NCBI GenBank assembly: GCA_030522415.1
Contig: CM060112.1
Coordinates: forward strand, 16,634,227-16,698,226
Length of the DNA: 64,000 bases
DNA from: Channallabes apus
Taxonomy: Eukaryota > Chordata > Actinopteri > Siluriformes > Clariidae
Direction: 5' to 3'
Shown piece by piece: positions 1 to 11,029 of the stretch. The notes beneath the pieces are model-generated. The model saw only the letters and a list, made by a program, of their open reading frames with translations. It had not been told where the DNA came from and made no database searches. The translations under genes and the position numbers were made by a program. The stretch's first letter is position 1; each line of letters starts with the position of its first letter.

Positions 1-69
1 AACTTAAATAATTCTTTTGATTGTGTAAAGCTGCTTTGAGACAATGTCAATTGTTAAAAGCGCTATACA

Positions 70-365
70 AATAAAATTGAATTGAATTGAATTGAATTTT
101 ATTCACACACCACTGGCAATTTGGGGACTCCAGTTAGACTACTGTGCATGTCTTTGGACTGTTGGAAGAAACCAGAGTACCCAGTATTTACCATGCAAAA
201 AAGCAGATTGGTATGTTTTAAGACTTATTCGTGCATTTAAAGTTCATGACTGTATGAGGAAACCCACGGGCATGGGGAGAACCTGCAACCTCCATGCACG
301 CAGACCCGAGCTGGGAATCGAACCCGGACCCTAGAGGTGCAAGACAACAGTGCTAACAGTTAAAC
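70..365 (-). mobile_element. tRNA-derived SINE, diverged copy
   Basis: The right end reads on the minus strand as a tRNA-like head with a B-box-like motif (reverse complement of aatcgaacccgga near 318), followed by the body motifs 'tttggactgt' and 'gggagaac' shared with the better copies at 2898, 5895 and 63112. The left end has a short (ATTGA)n tail, as expected for a SINE 3' end. It is more diverged than the other copies. Bases 1-69 and 366-770 show nothing else I can assign. Confidence 0.6.
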
Positions 366-772
366 CCATCTTGGTATTAAGCCTAGTGAAATTTTTTTAA
401 TATAATTTATATAATCAACATTTCACTGAGTGCAAACTATTATTACTTTCACCAGCCAAATGTTTGGCCCTGTTCCTTCTTCCACCTTGACCACTACATT
501 TTACTACTGTAAATAATGACACACATGTAGCACATACTGTATGTAATGCATCATTGTCCATATAATAAATCTTACTTAATGATGTCTCTTTGTAAAAAAT
601 GTCACACAAACTCACCTGAGACCTGTGACGGGGTAAGCCTTACAGGTGTAGCAGCGCACTCTGTGCTGTACTGCCTCGCTAACTGAGAGTCTGTAAAGCG
701 TGGACAGCCACAGGAGTAACCGAGGCACAGATTGGAGCCAGCTCACAAAATGCTCCTCCACACACCTATCTA

Positions 773-1025
773 AAGTGGCTTGCAAAAGTATCCGGCCCCC
801 TTGAACTTCGGGGTGGGCTGAATAATTACGCACACCACACTTTGCAGTTATTTATTTGTAAAAAATGTTTGGAATCATGTATGATTTTCGTTCCACTTCT
901 CACGTGTACACCACTTTGTATTGGTCTTTCACGTGGAATTCCAATAAAATTGATTCATGTTTGTGGCTGTAATGTGACAAAATGTGGAAAAGTTCAAGGG
1001 GGCCGAATACTTTTGCAAGCCACCG
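773..1025. mobile_element. Tc1-type MITE (about 250 bp)
   Basis: Inverted ends agTGGCTTGCAAAAGTAT at the left and its complement at 1007-1023 bracket about 250 bp with no coding capacity, flanked by TA on each side (771-772 and 1026-1027). The interior resembles the untranslated right end of fish Tc1 elements ('gtgacaaaatgtggaaaag' near 975). It is a deletion derivative that would depend on a transposase supplied elsewhere. Confidence 0.7.
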
Positions 1026-1044
1026 TATATATACAGTCTTACAG

Positions 1045-1735
1045 TTGAAGTGAAAGTAAAAGCAAAGCCATGACATTGAGAAAATCATCTGTAGACCCAC
1101 TAGACAGGAAGACATTGATCTTGGGAAGGATACAAGAAAATTTCTGCAGCATCAAAAATGTCAAAGAGCATGGTAGCCTTGGACAGCTTGGTAACATTCT
1201 GAAACGGAAGAGATTTTGAACAACTGACAGTCTTCCCATATCTGGACACACAACCCAATTGAGTAAATAAGATCTTAATAAGATTCCCTTGTGCAGATGA
1301 GAGAGATTTACAGATAAACAGGCATCGCTGCATCTATATCGATATAGGTCTAGGGACATGACAGACCACTAGAAGTTTGTCAAAAAGCCGCTGAAAACTC
1401 TTAGGCCATGAGAAACAAAATAATTTGGAATCAGGAAATCAGGCACTGCTCATCACATTATTAAAACCATCGCCACAGTCAAACAGGGTGGTGGCAGCAT
1501 CATGCTGTGGAGATGTTCTTTCACAAACTGGCACTGGGAGATTAATAGAATAGAGGATGCTCATCTAGCCTGGTTGAACGATTCTATCAAGAAGAATGGA
1601 AGAAACTTCCAAAAGAAAGGTGTGCCAAGCTTGTAGCATCAATCACAAGCAGACTTCAGGCTGTCAGTGCTGCCAAAGGTGCTTTAACCAAGTGGTACTG
1701 TTGGTCTGAGTGTTTTTAGCTACTATAATATAATA
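1045..1735 (+). pseudogene. Tc1-like transposase relic
   Basis: Fragments typical of a fish Tc1 transposase occur in order but in broken frames: the N-terminal stretch after 1070, the Gly-rich 'ggtggtggcagcatcatg' box (Gly-Gly-Gly-Ser-Ile-Met) near 1488, and a C-terminal piece near 1590-1640 reading Glu-Glu-Trp-Lys-Lys-Leu-Pro. Frames shift several times and the central catalytic region is lost. It lies directly beside the MITE ending at 1025. Confidence 0.6.
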
Positions 1736-1925
1736 TACTATATTATGACCAGAAATTAATTTCGTACAGTAGTCGTTCCACAACATTAAACTGGTAAAAT
1801 GACAACTGTGACTTTTTCAATAAATATAAAATATATAAGAATATAAAAGAAATAGGATGTTTTAACAATAGGAACATTACTTATATGATCCTGCGTGTTA
1901 TGTACAGAAACATGATTGCACGTAC

Positions 1926-2000
1926 TGTGGCATAGTTTCTGCAGGGACCGAAGCTTCAGTGCAGCACGATAAACTGTAGGACAAGAATCGTTCAGGCCTT
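1926..2000 (-). CDS. dytn: dystrotelin-like exon (single exon, partial gene)
   Basis: Read on minus, a polypyrimidine acceptor ending in TAG at 2001 opens a 75-bp exon encoding GLNDSCPTVYRAALKLRSLQ and then KLCH, closed by a GTACGT donor at 1925. Tyr-Arg-x-Ala-x-Lys-Leu-Arg-x-x-Gln at the start of the EF-hand region is characteristic of the dystrophin/dystrobrevin/dystrotelin family, and the spacing from the exon start fits dystrotelin exon 2 best. Exon phase is 1 in and 1 out. Human DYTN lies on the same chromosome arm (2q33) as the caspase-8/-10 cluster, which agrees with the neighbours here. Other exons must lie left of the window or were not recognised; I found no convincing first exon on the right. 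It could be a lone pseudoexon. Confidence 0.55.
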
Positions 2001-2040
2001 CTATAAAATAGAAAAGGAGAACCACAGATCAAAAGCAGTG

Positions 2041-2890
2041 CTTCATATTTCAAAGACACCCACACACACACACACAGCACTATATAACAAAAGTCCAACT
2101 GTTATAAAACACCTAGGGTATGGAACAGCCGTGGGTACTGCAAAACCAGTCTGTTGAATAGGTCACCCTCAGATACTCACTATCTGCTGAGTTTGTTATA
2201 TTAAAGGAAAAGAAAAGGTGTTTTCAGTTGATAATCCATAAACCTTGGCAGTAGCCTACACACTGCAGTGTTAGTAACAGGGAAAATGTTTTCTTCTTGA
2301 TTATAAACATATGATCTTAATAATTTATATATTATAAATACTGCTGATACTTTGATTCTGGACTGGTCATGAAAAAATAAGCAGGAATATGGGCAAGAAA
2401 TTGTGTGGAAATAAGAAAACTATTACAATTTAATAAGGTATTGCCCTTTTGAAATAATATTTACAGCGTATAGTTTTACAGTTTTCAATGTCCACACACA
2501 CAAACACATTTCTATTTGATACTCTACTCATTATACATGTCAAACAAAAAAAAAGGGAGAGACCTTTACCAGAGGTTAATGAATAATGTTCCGTATAATA
2601 ATACACTCATTTAACTAAATCAAATTTCATAAAAATAAAACGTGTCAAAAGAAAAGCCCATAAAGTTATGGATAATGGCTAATGATCAATGAAACATATT
2701 TTAAACAAAAAGCAGCAAGCAGCTGGACATCAGGACGTAGAGCGTAAGTACGACACGTTGGCCTGGCACGCGCAGGTCTGAGCAGGTCAAGAAGCTCCAT
2801 AATCTGTTGCCTTAGAAGGCAAAACCTTTAAAAAAAAATTTAAAATAAAATAGCGACCTCAGGGAAAATATGAAAAGGGCTGAAGTTTTG
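2041..2890. other. no gene recognised
   Basis: AT-rich DNA with a short CA run near 2065 and no coding signature. A GTAAGT donor-like site on + at 2743 and a short minus-strand ORF starting near 2800 are too isolated to call. Confidence 0.5.
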
Positions 2891-2897
2891 TTCATTC

Positions 2898-3262
2898 ATT
2901 CATTTTCTATACCGCTTAATCCTGTGTTCAGGGTCGCGGGGGACCTGGAGCCTATCCCAGAAGACTTCGGGCACTAGGCGGGGTACACCCTGGACAGGGT
3001 GCCAATCCATCGCAGGGCACACACACATACACACACTCACACACCCAATCACACACTACAGGCAATTTAGGAACGCCAATTAGCCTAACCTGCATATCTT
3101 TGGACTGTGGGAGGAAACCGGAGTACCCGGAGGAAACCCACCAAACACGGGGAGAACATGCAAACTCCATGCACACAGAGACATCGAGCCTGGCCGCGGA
3201 ATCGAACCCAGACCCTGGAGGTGCAAGGCGACAGTGCTAACCACTACACCACCGTGCCGCCT
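2898..3262 (-). mobile_element. tRNA-derived SINE, near full length
   Basis: About 365 bp. Read on minus it starts GGCGGCACGGTGGTGTAGTG (tRNA-like A box) and carries a B box complementary to 'gaatcgaaccca' near 3200. The body includes 'tttggactgtgggaggaaac' on + and a short CA-rich run, and it ends in an (ATTC)n tail at the left. The same unit recurs at 5895-6259 and 63112-63487 almost unchanged. ORFs across it are not genes. Confidence 0.85.
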
Positions 3263-3364
3263 GAAGTTTTGTCTAAAGGAAAAATTGACATGACCCACAC
3301 GTCTTCACGGACGGTGCCGTCTTCAGTTTAACACAACACCACGCTGTATCGCTTTGCCACCTGT

Positions 3365-4310
3365 TTAATTCAAATTCAAATTCAAATTCAAATTTTATTA
3401 GTCACATACACAATCATACACAGTATAATATGCAGTGAAATGCTTTTATACGACCGCCAGTGACCTTAAAAAAAAGAAAATAAAATCTTGTACGTAAAAT
3501 AAATAATCAATAAAAAGGAAATACTAAAGAAATAATTTTAACTAGTAAAATTTGTAAAATTAACTGTGCATAAGGGCATAATAAAATATTGCAAAAATAT
3601 AGAAATATGGTATTAAAGTGTCAGTGGTTGTGCAAATATGCATGGAGGTGACATGTGCAATTGTCCAGATGTATGAGTATTTAGTGCAAGTGTGTATGAA
3701 TGTGTCCATGATTGTCCAGTCAGTGTTGTGAGCTTAAAAGATGTTATTAGTCCTGTGTGGAGGTGTGATTGAGAGACCTTATCGCCTGCGGGAAGAAGCT
3801 CCTCCTCAGTCTCTCTGTGTTGGCCTTTAGGGAGCGGAATCTCTTCCCAGACCGCAACAAAGAGAACAGTCCATTACTGGGGTGACTGAGGTCCTTCACG
3901 ATCTTCCTGGCCTTAGTCCAGCACCGCTTGCTGTAGATGGAGTGCAGGTCAGGGAGCTCAGTGCGGATGATGCGCTCGGCTGATCGCACCACCTTCTGTA
4001 GAGCTCGTCTGTCCTGCATGGTGCTGTTCCCGAACCAGGTCGTGATGTTTCCCGTCAGGATGCTCTCTATGGTGCAGGAGTAGAAGTTCCTGAGCACCTT
4101 GGAGGGCAGTCTAAAGTCTCTCAAGCGTTTGAGGTGGTAGAGACGCTGCCGGGCTTTTTTCACCACGGTGTTGATGTGACAGGACCATGATAGGTCCTGC
4201 GTGATGTGAACACCGAGGTATCTGAAGCTGTCCACTCTCTCCACTGGGCTCCTGTTGATGACGGGGGTCTGGTAGTTCCTCTCCTGCTTTGTACTAAAGT
4301 TTAATATTAA
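3365..4310 (-). mobile_element. 5'-truncated non-LTR retrotransposon (Rex1/L2-like) 3' end
   Basis: A minus-strand frame at 4244-3747 encodes the C-terminal part of a reverse transcriptase: FRYLGVHITQDLSW, then a His-Ile-x-x-x-x-Lys-Lys-Ala-Arg-Gln-Arg segment and an Arg-Arg-Ala-Leu-Gln-Lys-Val-Val-Arg-Ser-Ala-Glu segment, the usual tail of fish Rex1/L2-type LINEs. It is followed by an AT-rich 3' untranslated part ending in a (TTTGAA)n tail at 3366-3397. The 5' side, including the catalytic reverse transcriptase core, is missing, as is usual after incomplete target-primed insertion. The frame itself is intact for 165 codons. Confidence 0.75.
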
Positions 4311-4499
4311 AAGTGATTGGCAATTTTAATGCATTAGTCACATTATGAAATAGGCTAATTGAAAGTCACTCTATTAGTTCTGATATCAAATAAAATAAAA
4401 TTCTTAAACAGGCCTACAGTATATTCCATAGTTAATTCGACTTTGATAACGTGCCATAATGTGCTTTCATACACCGCTGATTTATAAAGACTGCTGCTC

Positions 4500-4700
4500 A
4501 GTGGCGGCCACTAGCGTCTCGAGCTGAAACTACGCTAAGAATGAGTTAAGGTTGGTCCAGACCAACATTACGAACGTGTGACTTAGCTAAGAGATACTTA
4601 GCGTAAGAACGTTTCGGGAAATGCGCCATAAAGTTAAGAGAGACGTTAAGGTACAACTTAAGAACTACTTAGCGATAAGAAGCTTTCGAGAAACCGGGCC
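4500..4700. mobile_element. PIF/Harbinger-like MITE fragment
   Basis: Motifs such as 'cgtaagaacgtttcgggaaa' and the end 'gctttcgagaaaccgggccc' resemble the terminal parts of short Harbinger-type elements of fish. Only the right end is clear, so limits are approximate. Confidence 0.35.
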
Positions 4701-4757
4701 CTGATCAGAAAGCCAATGTTGCTGCAACATCCATCAAGTTGACAACCCCTTCAGAGA

Positions 4758-7153
4758 CAGGGGCGTCGCACCCGTGGGGGATGTGGGTGTTTTAATTAAC
4801 ACCCACACTTTTCCCGGTGAGAGGGTTCAACGCCCACACTTTTTCTACAGTTTTCCCGCAGTTTTGAACAAACGCCTTCGCATTCGCTCCTCCGTTTCGC
4901 TTCAGTTCTCCTCTCCCCTCCCTCTCAAACATGACACCGGCTGATGATTGGCTGTTCTACCTGTCAGTCTTGCATTTCTTGGTGTGTTAGATTTATCTGT
5001 CAGCTCGTGCAGAGGAGGCGGGAACTTATGGTTGTTAATATGATTATTTACTCCGTTTTCCAGGTACTTTGAATGTTTATGCTTGTGAGGTTTTTAAATA
5101 AGCTTGATATATGTTTGGGAAGATGGTCTGTTTATGTTTTGTTGACATGTCGAATGTTTTCTGTATTATATTTTGTTTTTTTAGACTAATGGCAATTGCT
5201 AATTGGGATAGTGTTCAGTAGCTAAATTCGGTTGTGTGTGTGGAGATGCATAAAGTAACTGTGATGAAGGCAGGAAATTGATGAGGAGGGACAAATTGAC
5301 AATGTTAAGCAATGTATTTATGGGTATGTGTTTATTGCCAGTGCAATTGATTTTGATATTTTAAGCATTGTTTGTTCATTAGCTGACTTGCCTGTTGTGT
5401 TTGATTGTATCTGTTGAGGAGAAAAAAGTGAGAAATAATGTCATTTTGCATACCTGTTAACTATGGAAGAATATTATTTTAATGTTTAAAAACAGTAAAT
5501 TGTTAAATTATTTATACTATTATTTATATTATTATACTTTTGTTTATATTATTATTATTATTTAGAAAAAAGCTTTTTGTGAAGACTTTTTTTTTGTTTT
5601 ATATCTTCATTGCTTACTTGCTTATCTGCAAGTAAGCAAAATGTAGCAGTCACAGTCCTGTCAGACCCATCCCACTATCAGACCCATGCCACTGTCAAGC
5701 TTACCACTGTCCTTTTGTCTCCATCATTAAGATGCAGAACAGAAAGAGGCAGGAGAAGATTGACACTTTTTTCAAGATAAATCCTGTAAGTGAAGTTGAG
5801 AGATGAAAGTTGAAAAATGTTGACATTAAACAACAGTAGCCTATTACCATTAGATGCTGTTTGCATTTATTTCATTGTATTACGTTTCAATATTCATTCA
5901 TTCATTAATTCATTTTCTATACCGCTTAATCCTGTGTTCAGGGTCGCGGGGGATCTGGAGCCTAGGCGGGGTACACCCTGGACAGGGTGCCAATCCATCG
6001 CAGGGCACACACACACATACACACTCACACACCCAATCACACACACACTACAGGCAATTTAGGAACGCCAGTTAGCCTAACCTGCGTGTCTTTGGACTGT
6101 GGGAGGAAACCGGAGTACCCGGAGGAAACCCACCAAGCACGGGGAGAACATGCAAACTCCATGCACACAGAGACGGGAATCGAGCCTGGCCGGGGAATCG
6201 AACCCAGACCCTGGAGGTGCAAGGCGACAGTGCTAACCACTACACCACCGTGCCGCCCGTTTCAATATTCACTGAGGTTTTCTAGTGCCACAGCTGTAAC
6301 TGTTTGAACCTGTTACCACTGCAACCTTGTTTATGAGAGGACGTTGCTGGAGGCATTGGTTTCAGAGGCAGCACAGGAAGGTTCACAGGTGAGCAATTAA
6401 ATGAATGGTACAGTTTGTAAAAGAGGTTTATGAAGGAAGAGGGGCTGTGTGTGTGTGTTTGTGTAATGGGTGGTGCTTATTTCCATCTCAGGTGCACACG
6501 TGTGTGTGTGGTGTGTTTATATCAAATTCACAAATTAATTTTAAATGTTTTGATTAGGGTGTATGTGAGGATATGGCCAGGAGTCAGGAAGACAGAGATG
6601 AAGAGGGAGTAAAAGGCAGACAAGAAGCAGACAGGTTGGGTGCATTGATATATGTTCATAGTTTTTATATTTTTGTTCTGAATATACAGTGTTTTGTTCA
6701 TGTTCTTTAATAAAATAACTCAATACAGTCTTAGGATGTTTCATTTTATTTCTTTTTTAGTTGTCCCCCCCATGGTCTACCTCTTCTATCCTTATACCTC
6801 TTGTATTCAAAACATAACACTGAACCTACTGCCCTCTAGTGGCTTCCTAGAGTAACAGGTACAATCACTTGATATCACATACAGTATGTTGTTTGTATGA
6901 AAAACATACTGTATATTTGGAGTAACAAAATAATTTCTCCCTGAGATTATTAAAGTATTTCTGATTCTAAACCTTTAGCAAGTGTGTTCTGAGTGTGTTT
7001 TTAGTATCACTATCACTCATTTAAATTGAAAGCTTTTTATATCTTGTATGTTAATACCTTTTGTACCCTTCGGTCATTGTATTCATCATTTTTATTGTTA
7101 ACAAACAAACCACATTCATCCCCCACACTTTTGAAAAGCTTGCTACGCCCCTG
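4758..7153. mobile_element. hAT-type transposon, internally deleted, perfect 8-bp TSD
   Basis: Terminal inverted repeats CAGGGGCGTCGCA at the left and TGCTACGCCCCTG at the right are flanked by an identical 8-bp duplication TTCAGAGA (4750-4757 and 7154-7161). Length is 2.4 kb, or about 2.0 kb without the SINE inserted at 5895. Near 5733 a short frame reads MQNRKRQEKIDTFFKINP and runs into a GTAAGT donor, plausibly the first coding exon of the lost transposase. No DDE or dimerisation domain survives. The interior is AT-rich. Confidence 0.85.
5895..6259 (-). mobile_element. tRNA-derived SINE nested in the hAT element
   Basis: Same family, orientation and completeness as the copy at 2898: (ATTC)n tail on the left, B box and A box on the right, ending GGCGGCACGG on minus. 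It must be younger than the hAT element that contains it. Confidence 0.85.
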
Positions 7154-7370
7154 TTCAGAGAAGATGACCATCATGAGCTGCAAGACCATTTAAATCAAAT
7201 AAATAGAAACATACAACATGCTGGTCAACCAGATTTTTCCCCAGTAGGATTGTCTCCTTGTATTTAAAACAAATGGCTTTGTGTTGTTTGTAACCCCACA
7301 TTCTGTCTGAACGGGTTTTGCATGTACTGTACAAAGAAAACATACCTTTAAATCTAGATCATTTTTAAAT

Positions 7371-7386
7371 ACTTTTTATATATATT

Positions 7387-7444
<58 letters not shown>
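7371..7444. repeat. (AT)n microsatellite
   Basis: An almost pure TA/AT dinucleotide run, directly readable. Confidence 0.95.
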
Positions 7445-7448
<4 letters not shown>

Positions 7449-7639
7449 CTAATATTTTACTAATATAATACTTTTCATATTTTCAGTGAAAAGCAAACTA
7501 TGTTTTGCACAATATTAATGCACATTTTGTTACATTTACTGTAAACCAGGCCCTCAGGAAAAACATATATATTAGTTGCATGTTTATACTGAATGATAAA
7601 CTGTGAAGGAGAATCAAATTTCATGTCCAGTGAGTGATT

Positions 7640-7925
7640 ATAATACGTGACTAAAATCGGTTTCGACGCATGCGCAGAACAGCTTTGTGGTGGATTTCCC
7701 CAGAACACTGGTTCCTTCGGATAAACTTGTTAAATTAGGAAGTCCTCGAGCAGAGGCGGAGCCACGGAGTTCCGGGTTTGATTCGGTCTGCGCTTCAGAA
7801 ACCCTAACGGGGAATGTGCAAATTTTATCCTGTCTCAGGGTTATATCACGACATCCTGCTTTGCATCAGCTGTATCTGAGTGTCTCATACGGAGTGTTCG
7901 CGCCTTTTTTTTCTCCTCGCGCGAG
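7640..7925 (+). other. putative untranslated first exon and promoter of the CARD caspase
   Basis: This stretch is richer in CpG than its surroundings and ends at a strong donor, GCGAG|GTGAGTTAG, at 7925/7926. The frame across it has no ATG, so it is most likely 5' untranslated. The next plus-strand acceptor that leads into coding sequence is at 11027, two bases before the CARD start codon. The transcription start is not visible and the left limit is a guess. No TATA box stands out. Confidence 0.5.
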
Positions 7926-9300
7926 GTGAGTTAGTCATCGTAACCTAAATAGCTAAATAAGGCTGCTCTTGTGTGTGAATTGCGCGTGAACGCAGAGCTG
8001 TAGTTATAATGTAGCTTTACAGGATCAATGGCGGCCGTGTAGAGTAACTTAACGGATAGAATAGAAAGAAACCCGAAACCCTCATGTAACTTACTTTAAC
8101 GCCAGGAGCCGCGGAGGCAAATGACTGTCGTCTCCTCCACTACGTGTATTATTTCCCCCCAGTCTGTTATACAGCCTACATAACGCAGCCAGTATCCCTC
8201 AGGTCATCTGGTGATGGTCTTTAGGTCGACTTTACGAAAATAAGACTCCTTTAATAGTAAATTAGTCCTCAGGGCGTTAAGACTTTTATGGCTTTAATGT
8301 CTGCTGAAGTTGTCCTGCAGTCCTGGTCTCTGCCCGGCTTCTGTTACCTGCAGCTTAATTATTTAATTAGTTAATTATTCTTAAATCTTAAAATCATAAA
8401 TGTTGATGCAGAATTTAATGAAACATGGATATCTGCGTGAAATTTAACTTGCACCAAAAATTATGAACAGTTATGTGGCGGATTTAATAATCTACTTTAA
8501 AATAATTTACTAATAAGCTACTTGCTTAATGTAGTCAAACACCTTTTACCTGAATATCTTTACTGGGATTATTTAATATTTTCACTGCTGAATTAACAGC
8601 GCTGAAGTGGTATAAGCAGGGCAGAACTGGGACACAATTTCAGTCAGGCCATCCTACGCAACTAAATTAATTTAGAAATCACAGGCAGCCTAATTTCACA
8701 TAGGAGGAGCAAGTAGTCACAAAAAAAATTGTGTGGCTGAGCCCCGGGCGTGGCACAGGCTCTTCACAGCATCCCCCTAGAACTTTGTTAGAAATCTAAC
8801 TGCATAGCTCATACTGTATGCACTTGCACGTATAAACTTGTTAAACAAGAAATCTGGTATTTTGCGTTCTTTGGAAAAACACACCCATTGTAATTTGATA
8901 TACGCTTCTCATGGGATTGATATGATTTTGACCAAACAGGATCTAAAATTGTAAAGCCTCAGTTTTGTTAAGAGAAAGAAGCTGCTCACAAAGACATCTG
9001 ACTACTGTGAGTCTCAGTCATAATGGCATCAACTGGCAGCAGAAATCTCTAATATTTTGTCGCTCTCTTTATTAACAATCAGTCAAAATAATTTTATGAC
9101 ATGGCTAATGTTAAAGGATTTTTTTGATGTGTTGAATGGTTGTTGCTATGATGAGAGTTTAAAAATTTTAAACGAATTGTCACATTTATCAGCCTATTGA
9201 CTAGACATGGGTTTGGCCTTTGACTCCTGCAGTTCTAAAAAGTATGTTCACTAGATTAAGGTATTTCTCCTTTTACTTTTAATATGGATTCATGTTCATA
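7926..9300. other. intron 1 of the CARD caspase, left part; no gene
   Basis: Apart from being intronic in the model, this stretch shows no repeat or coding unit I can name. Confidence 0.5.
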
Positions 9301-9411
9301 TAGCATTGGTGGCTCAGTGGTTGGTTTCTCACCTGCCATGTGGAAGGCCCGGGTTCTATTCCCAGCCACTGGGGTCCCAACCCTGGAAAAAAGGGTTGCG
9401 TCAGGAAGGAC

Positions 9412-9948
9412 CGGAGGTGTCAAGTAACGAAGTACAAATACTTCGTTACCTTACTTAAGTAGAAATTTTGGGTATCTATACTTTACTGGAGTAATTATTT
9501 TTCAGCCGACTTTTTACTTCTACTCCTTACATTTTTAAGCAATTATCTGCTACATTTTAAAAATAGCCTTGTTACTTTATTTTTATGATCAGAACGCGCA
9601 ACACCCCCCCCCCCCCAGTCGCATGATAAGAACGCACCCCCCCCCAGTTGCATGATAAGAACGCACCCCCCCCCCCAGTCGCATGATAAGAACGCACCCC
9701 CCCCCCAGTCGCATGATAAGAACGCACCCACCCCCCAGTCGCATGATCAAAACACGTGACCTTAATGCTTTTTCCCCCCTCACGTTACTTTTACTTTTAT
9801 ACTTTAAGTAGTTTTGAAACCAGTACTTTTACACTTTTACTTGAGTAAAAAGCTTGAGTTGATACTTCGACTTCTAAAGAAGTCTTTTTAAACCCTAGTA
9901 CCTATACTTCTACTCAAGTAATGAATGTGAATACTTTTGACACCACTG
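9412..9948. mobile_element. hAT-type MITE with 8-bp TSD
   Basis: A 537-bp element with ends CGGAGGTGTCAAG and (complement) CAGTGGTGTCAAAAG is flanked by the perfect duplication GGAAGGAC (9404-9411, 9949-9956). The two arms are imperfect inverted copies rich in 'tacttctactc'-type motifs; the centre is a C-rich minisatellite. No coding capacity. Confidence 0.85.
9596..9750. repeat. C-rich 26-bp minisatellite
   Basis: Five copies of a unit made of a C8-C12 run, AGTCGCATGATAAGAACGCA, and the next C run. Copies differ mainly in C-run length and one agtTg variant. It sits inside the hAT MITE. Confidence 0.9.
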
Positions 9949-10717
9949 GGAAGGACATCCGGTATAAAACCTGTGCCAAGTTGTTGTGCGCATTTGATGG
10001 TTCACTTGTGGCAACCCTTTAATGGGAGCAGCTGAAAGACTAACAACTACACTTTCTTATACTTAATCCGAAGGATATTAAATCTAAAGTGTGATCTGCT
10101 TTATGAGTGGGTCCTACTACACACTGATTTACTCCTACTGAGTCCAGTATGGACATAAATGCTGTTCTCAGAGGGTCTTCTGGATTCTCTCGAAGACTAT
10201 CTCATGCTAATTTTGCGCTCTTTTTGAAATAAATTTGCACTCGCTATGTTTTGAGACTTGTGTAAGAATGTTTATTGAGTGGGTTTGAGACTAATTTGCT
10301 GAGACTAAAAGCGCAGATGTTTTTCACAACATAAAAATGTTTTTAAAAAAACTATTTTTGTGTGGCCCTGCATGAATCACCACACAAAAGAATATGCATG
10401 ATAAAGATTCCCCTGCACTGTATGTTCAGCCTCATCACCATTCACGGCATTGTGCAGAATGAGCTTATATTAAATCAGCTATAACAGGCCAGTGAGTCAA
10501 AATCAAAGACAGAGGAGAGACAACAAATTCTGATCAGTTAAAAGTCTCATTATTTCATCTGTTGAGCATATTGTGTACTCACATGAGTGAGTATTTGTGG
10601 TATGAATAAATCATTAACCTCCAGTGATTATATCAGGTCAGTTAGTAGTGGTGACAAATGATGTTTGAACACAGAGGCATGACAGTGAGGAACATTAAAT
10701 AAATTATTTGACAACAA

Positions 10718-10965
10718 TGTAGGCGGCACAGTGGCTTAGTGTTGAACACTGTTGTCCTTGGACCTTCAGGGTCCGGGTTCGATTCCCGCCTCGGGTCTGC
10801 GTGCATGGAGTTTGCATGTTCTCTCCGTGTACTCCAGTTTCCTCCCACAGTCCAAGACATGCAGATTAGACTAATTGGCGTTGCCAAATTGCCCTAAGTG
10901 TCCTAGGAGAGGCTCCAGACGCTCTATGACCCTGTACACAGGAGGAGGTGGTATAGAATGTAAGT
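10718..10965 (+). mobile_element. tRNA-derived SINE, diverged copy
   Basis: It begins with GGCGGCACAGTGGCTTAGTG, has a clear B box (GGGTTCGATTCCC near 10773), and continues with the body 'gcatggagtttgcatgttct'. Same family as 2898 but opposite orientation and more diverged. It ends about 65 bp before the CARD exon. Confidence 0.8.
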
Positions 10966-11029
10966 GAGTGACAGCAATGTGTCAAAAGTCAGAAGTTACC
11001 TAAATGCTGTTCAATTCTGTCTTATAGCC

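Larger units (their letters stand above)
9302..10060 (+). mobile_element. second tRNA-like SINE, split by a hAT insertion
   Basis: The plus strand reads 'gcattggtggctcagtggtt' (A-box-like) and 'cccgggttctattccc' (B-box-like), then a body that stops at 9411 and resumes at 9949 ('atccggtataaaacctg'), ending near 10060 in 'gcagctgaaagactaaca'. Removing 9412-9948 and one copy of GGAAGGAC restores a continuous SINE. It differs from the family at 2898. Confidence 0.65.

Noticed and set aside
2700..2830. Plus-strand GTAAGT donor at 2743 and a minus-strand ATG frame near 2800
   Set aside because: No acceptor, partner exon or conserved protein reading could be tied to either.
3107..3331. ORFs over SINE copies (also 5987-6307 and 63329-63577)
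   Set aside because: The same peptide appears wherever the SINE occurs; it is repeat sequence, not a gene.
7687..7929. 80-codon frame at the first exon of the CARD caspase
   Set aside because: It begins with GTG, has no ATG, crosses a strong donor and resembles no CARD; treated as untranslated leader.
10740..10815. tRNA-like A and B boxes
   Set aside because: These are the heads of SINEs (also at 3200, 6200, 9320, 27550 and 63430), followed by SINE bodies, and do not fold as a complete tRNA with an anticodon arm I could confirm.
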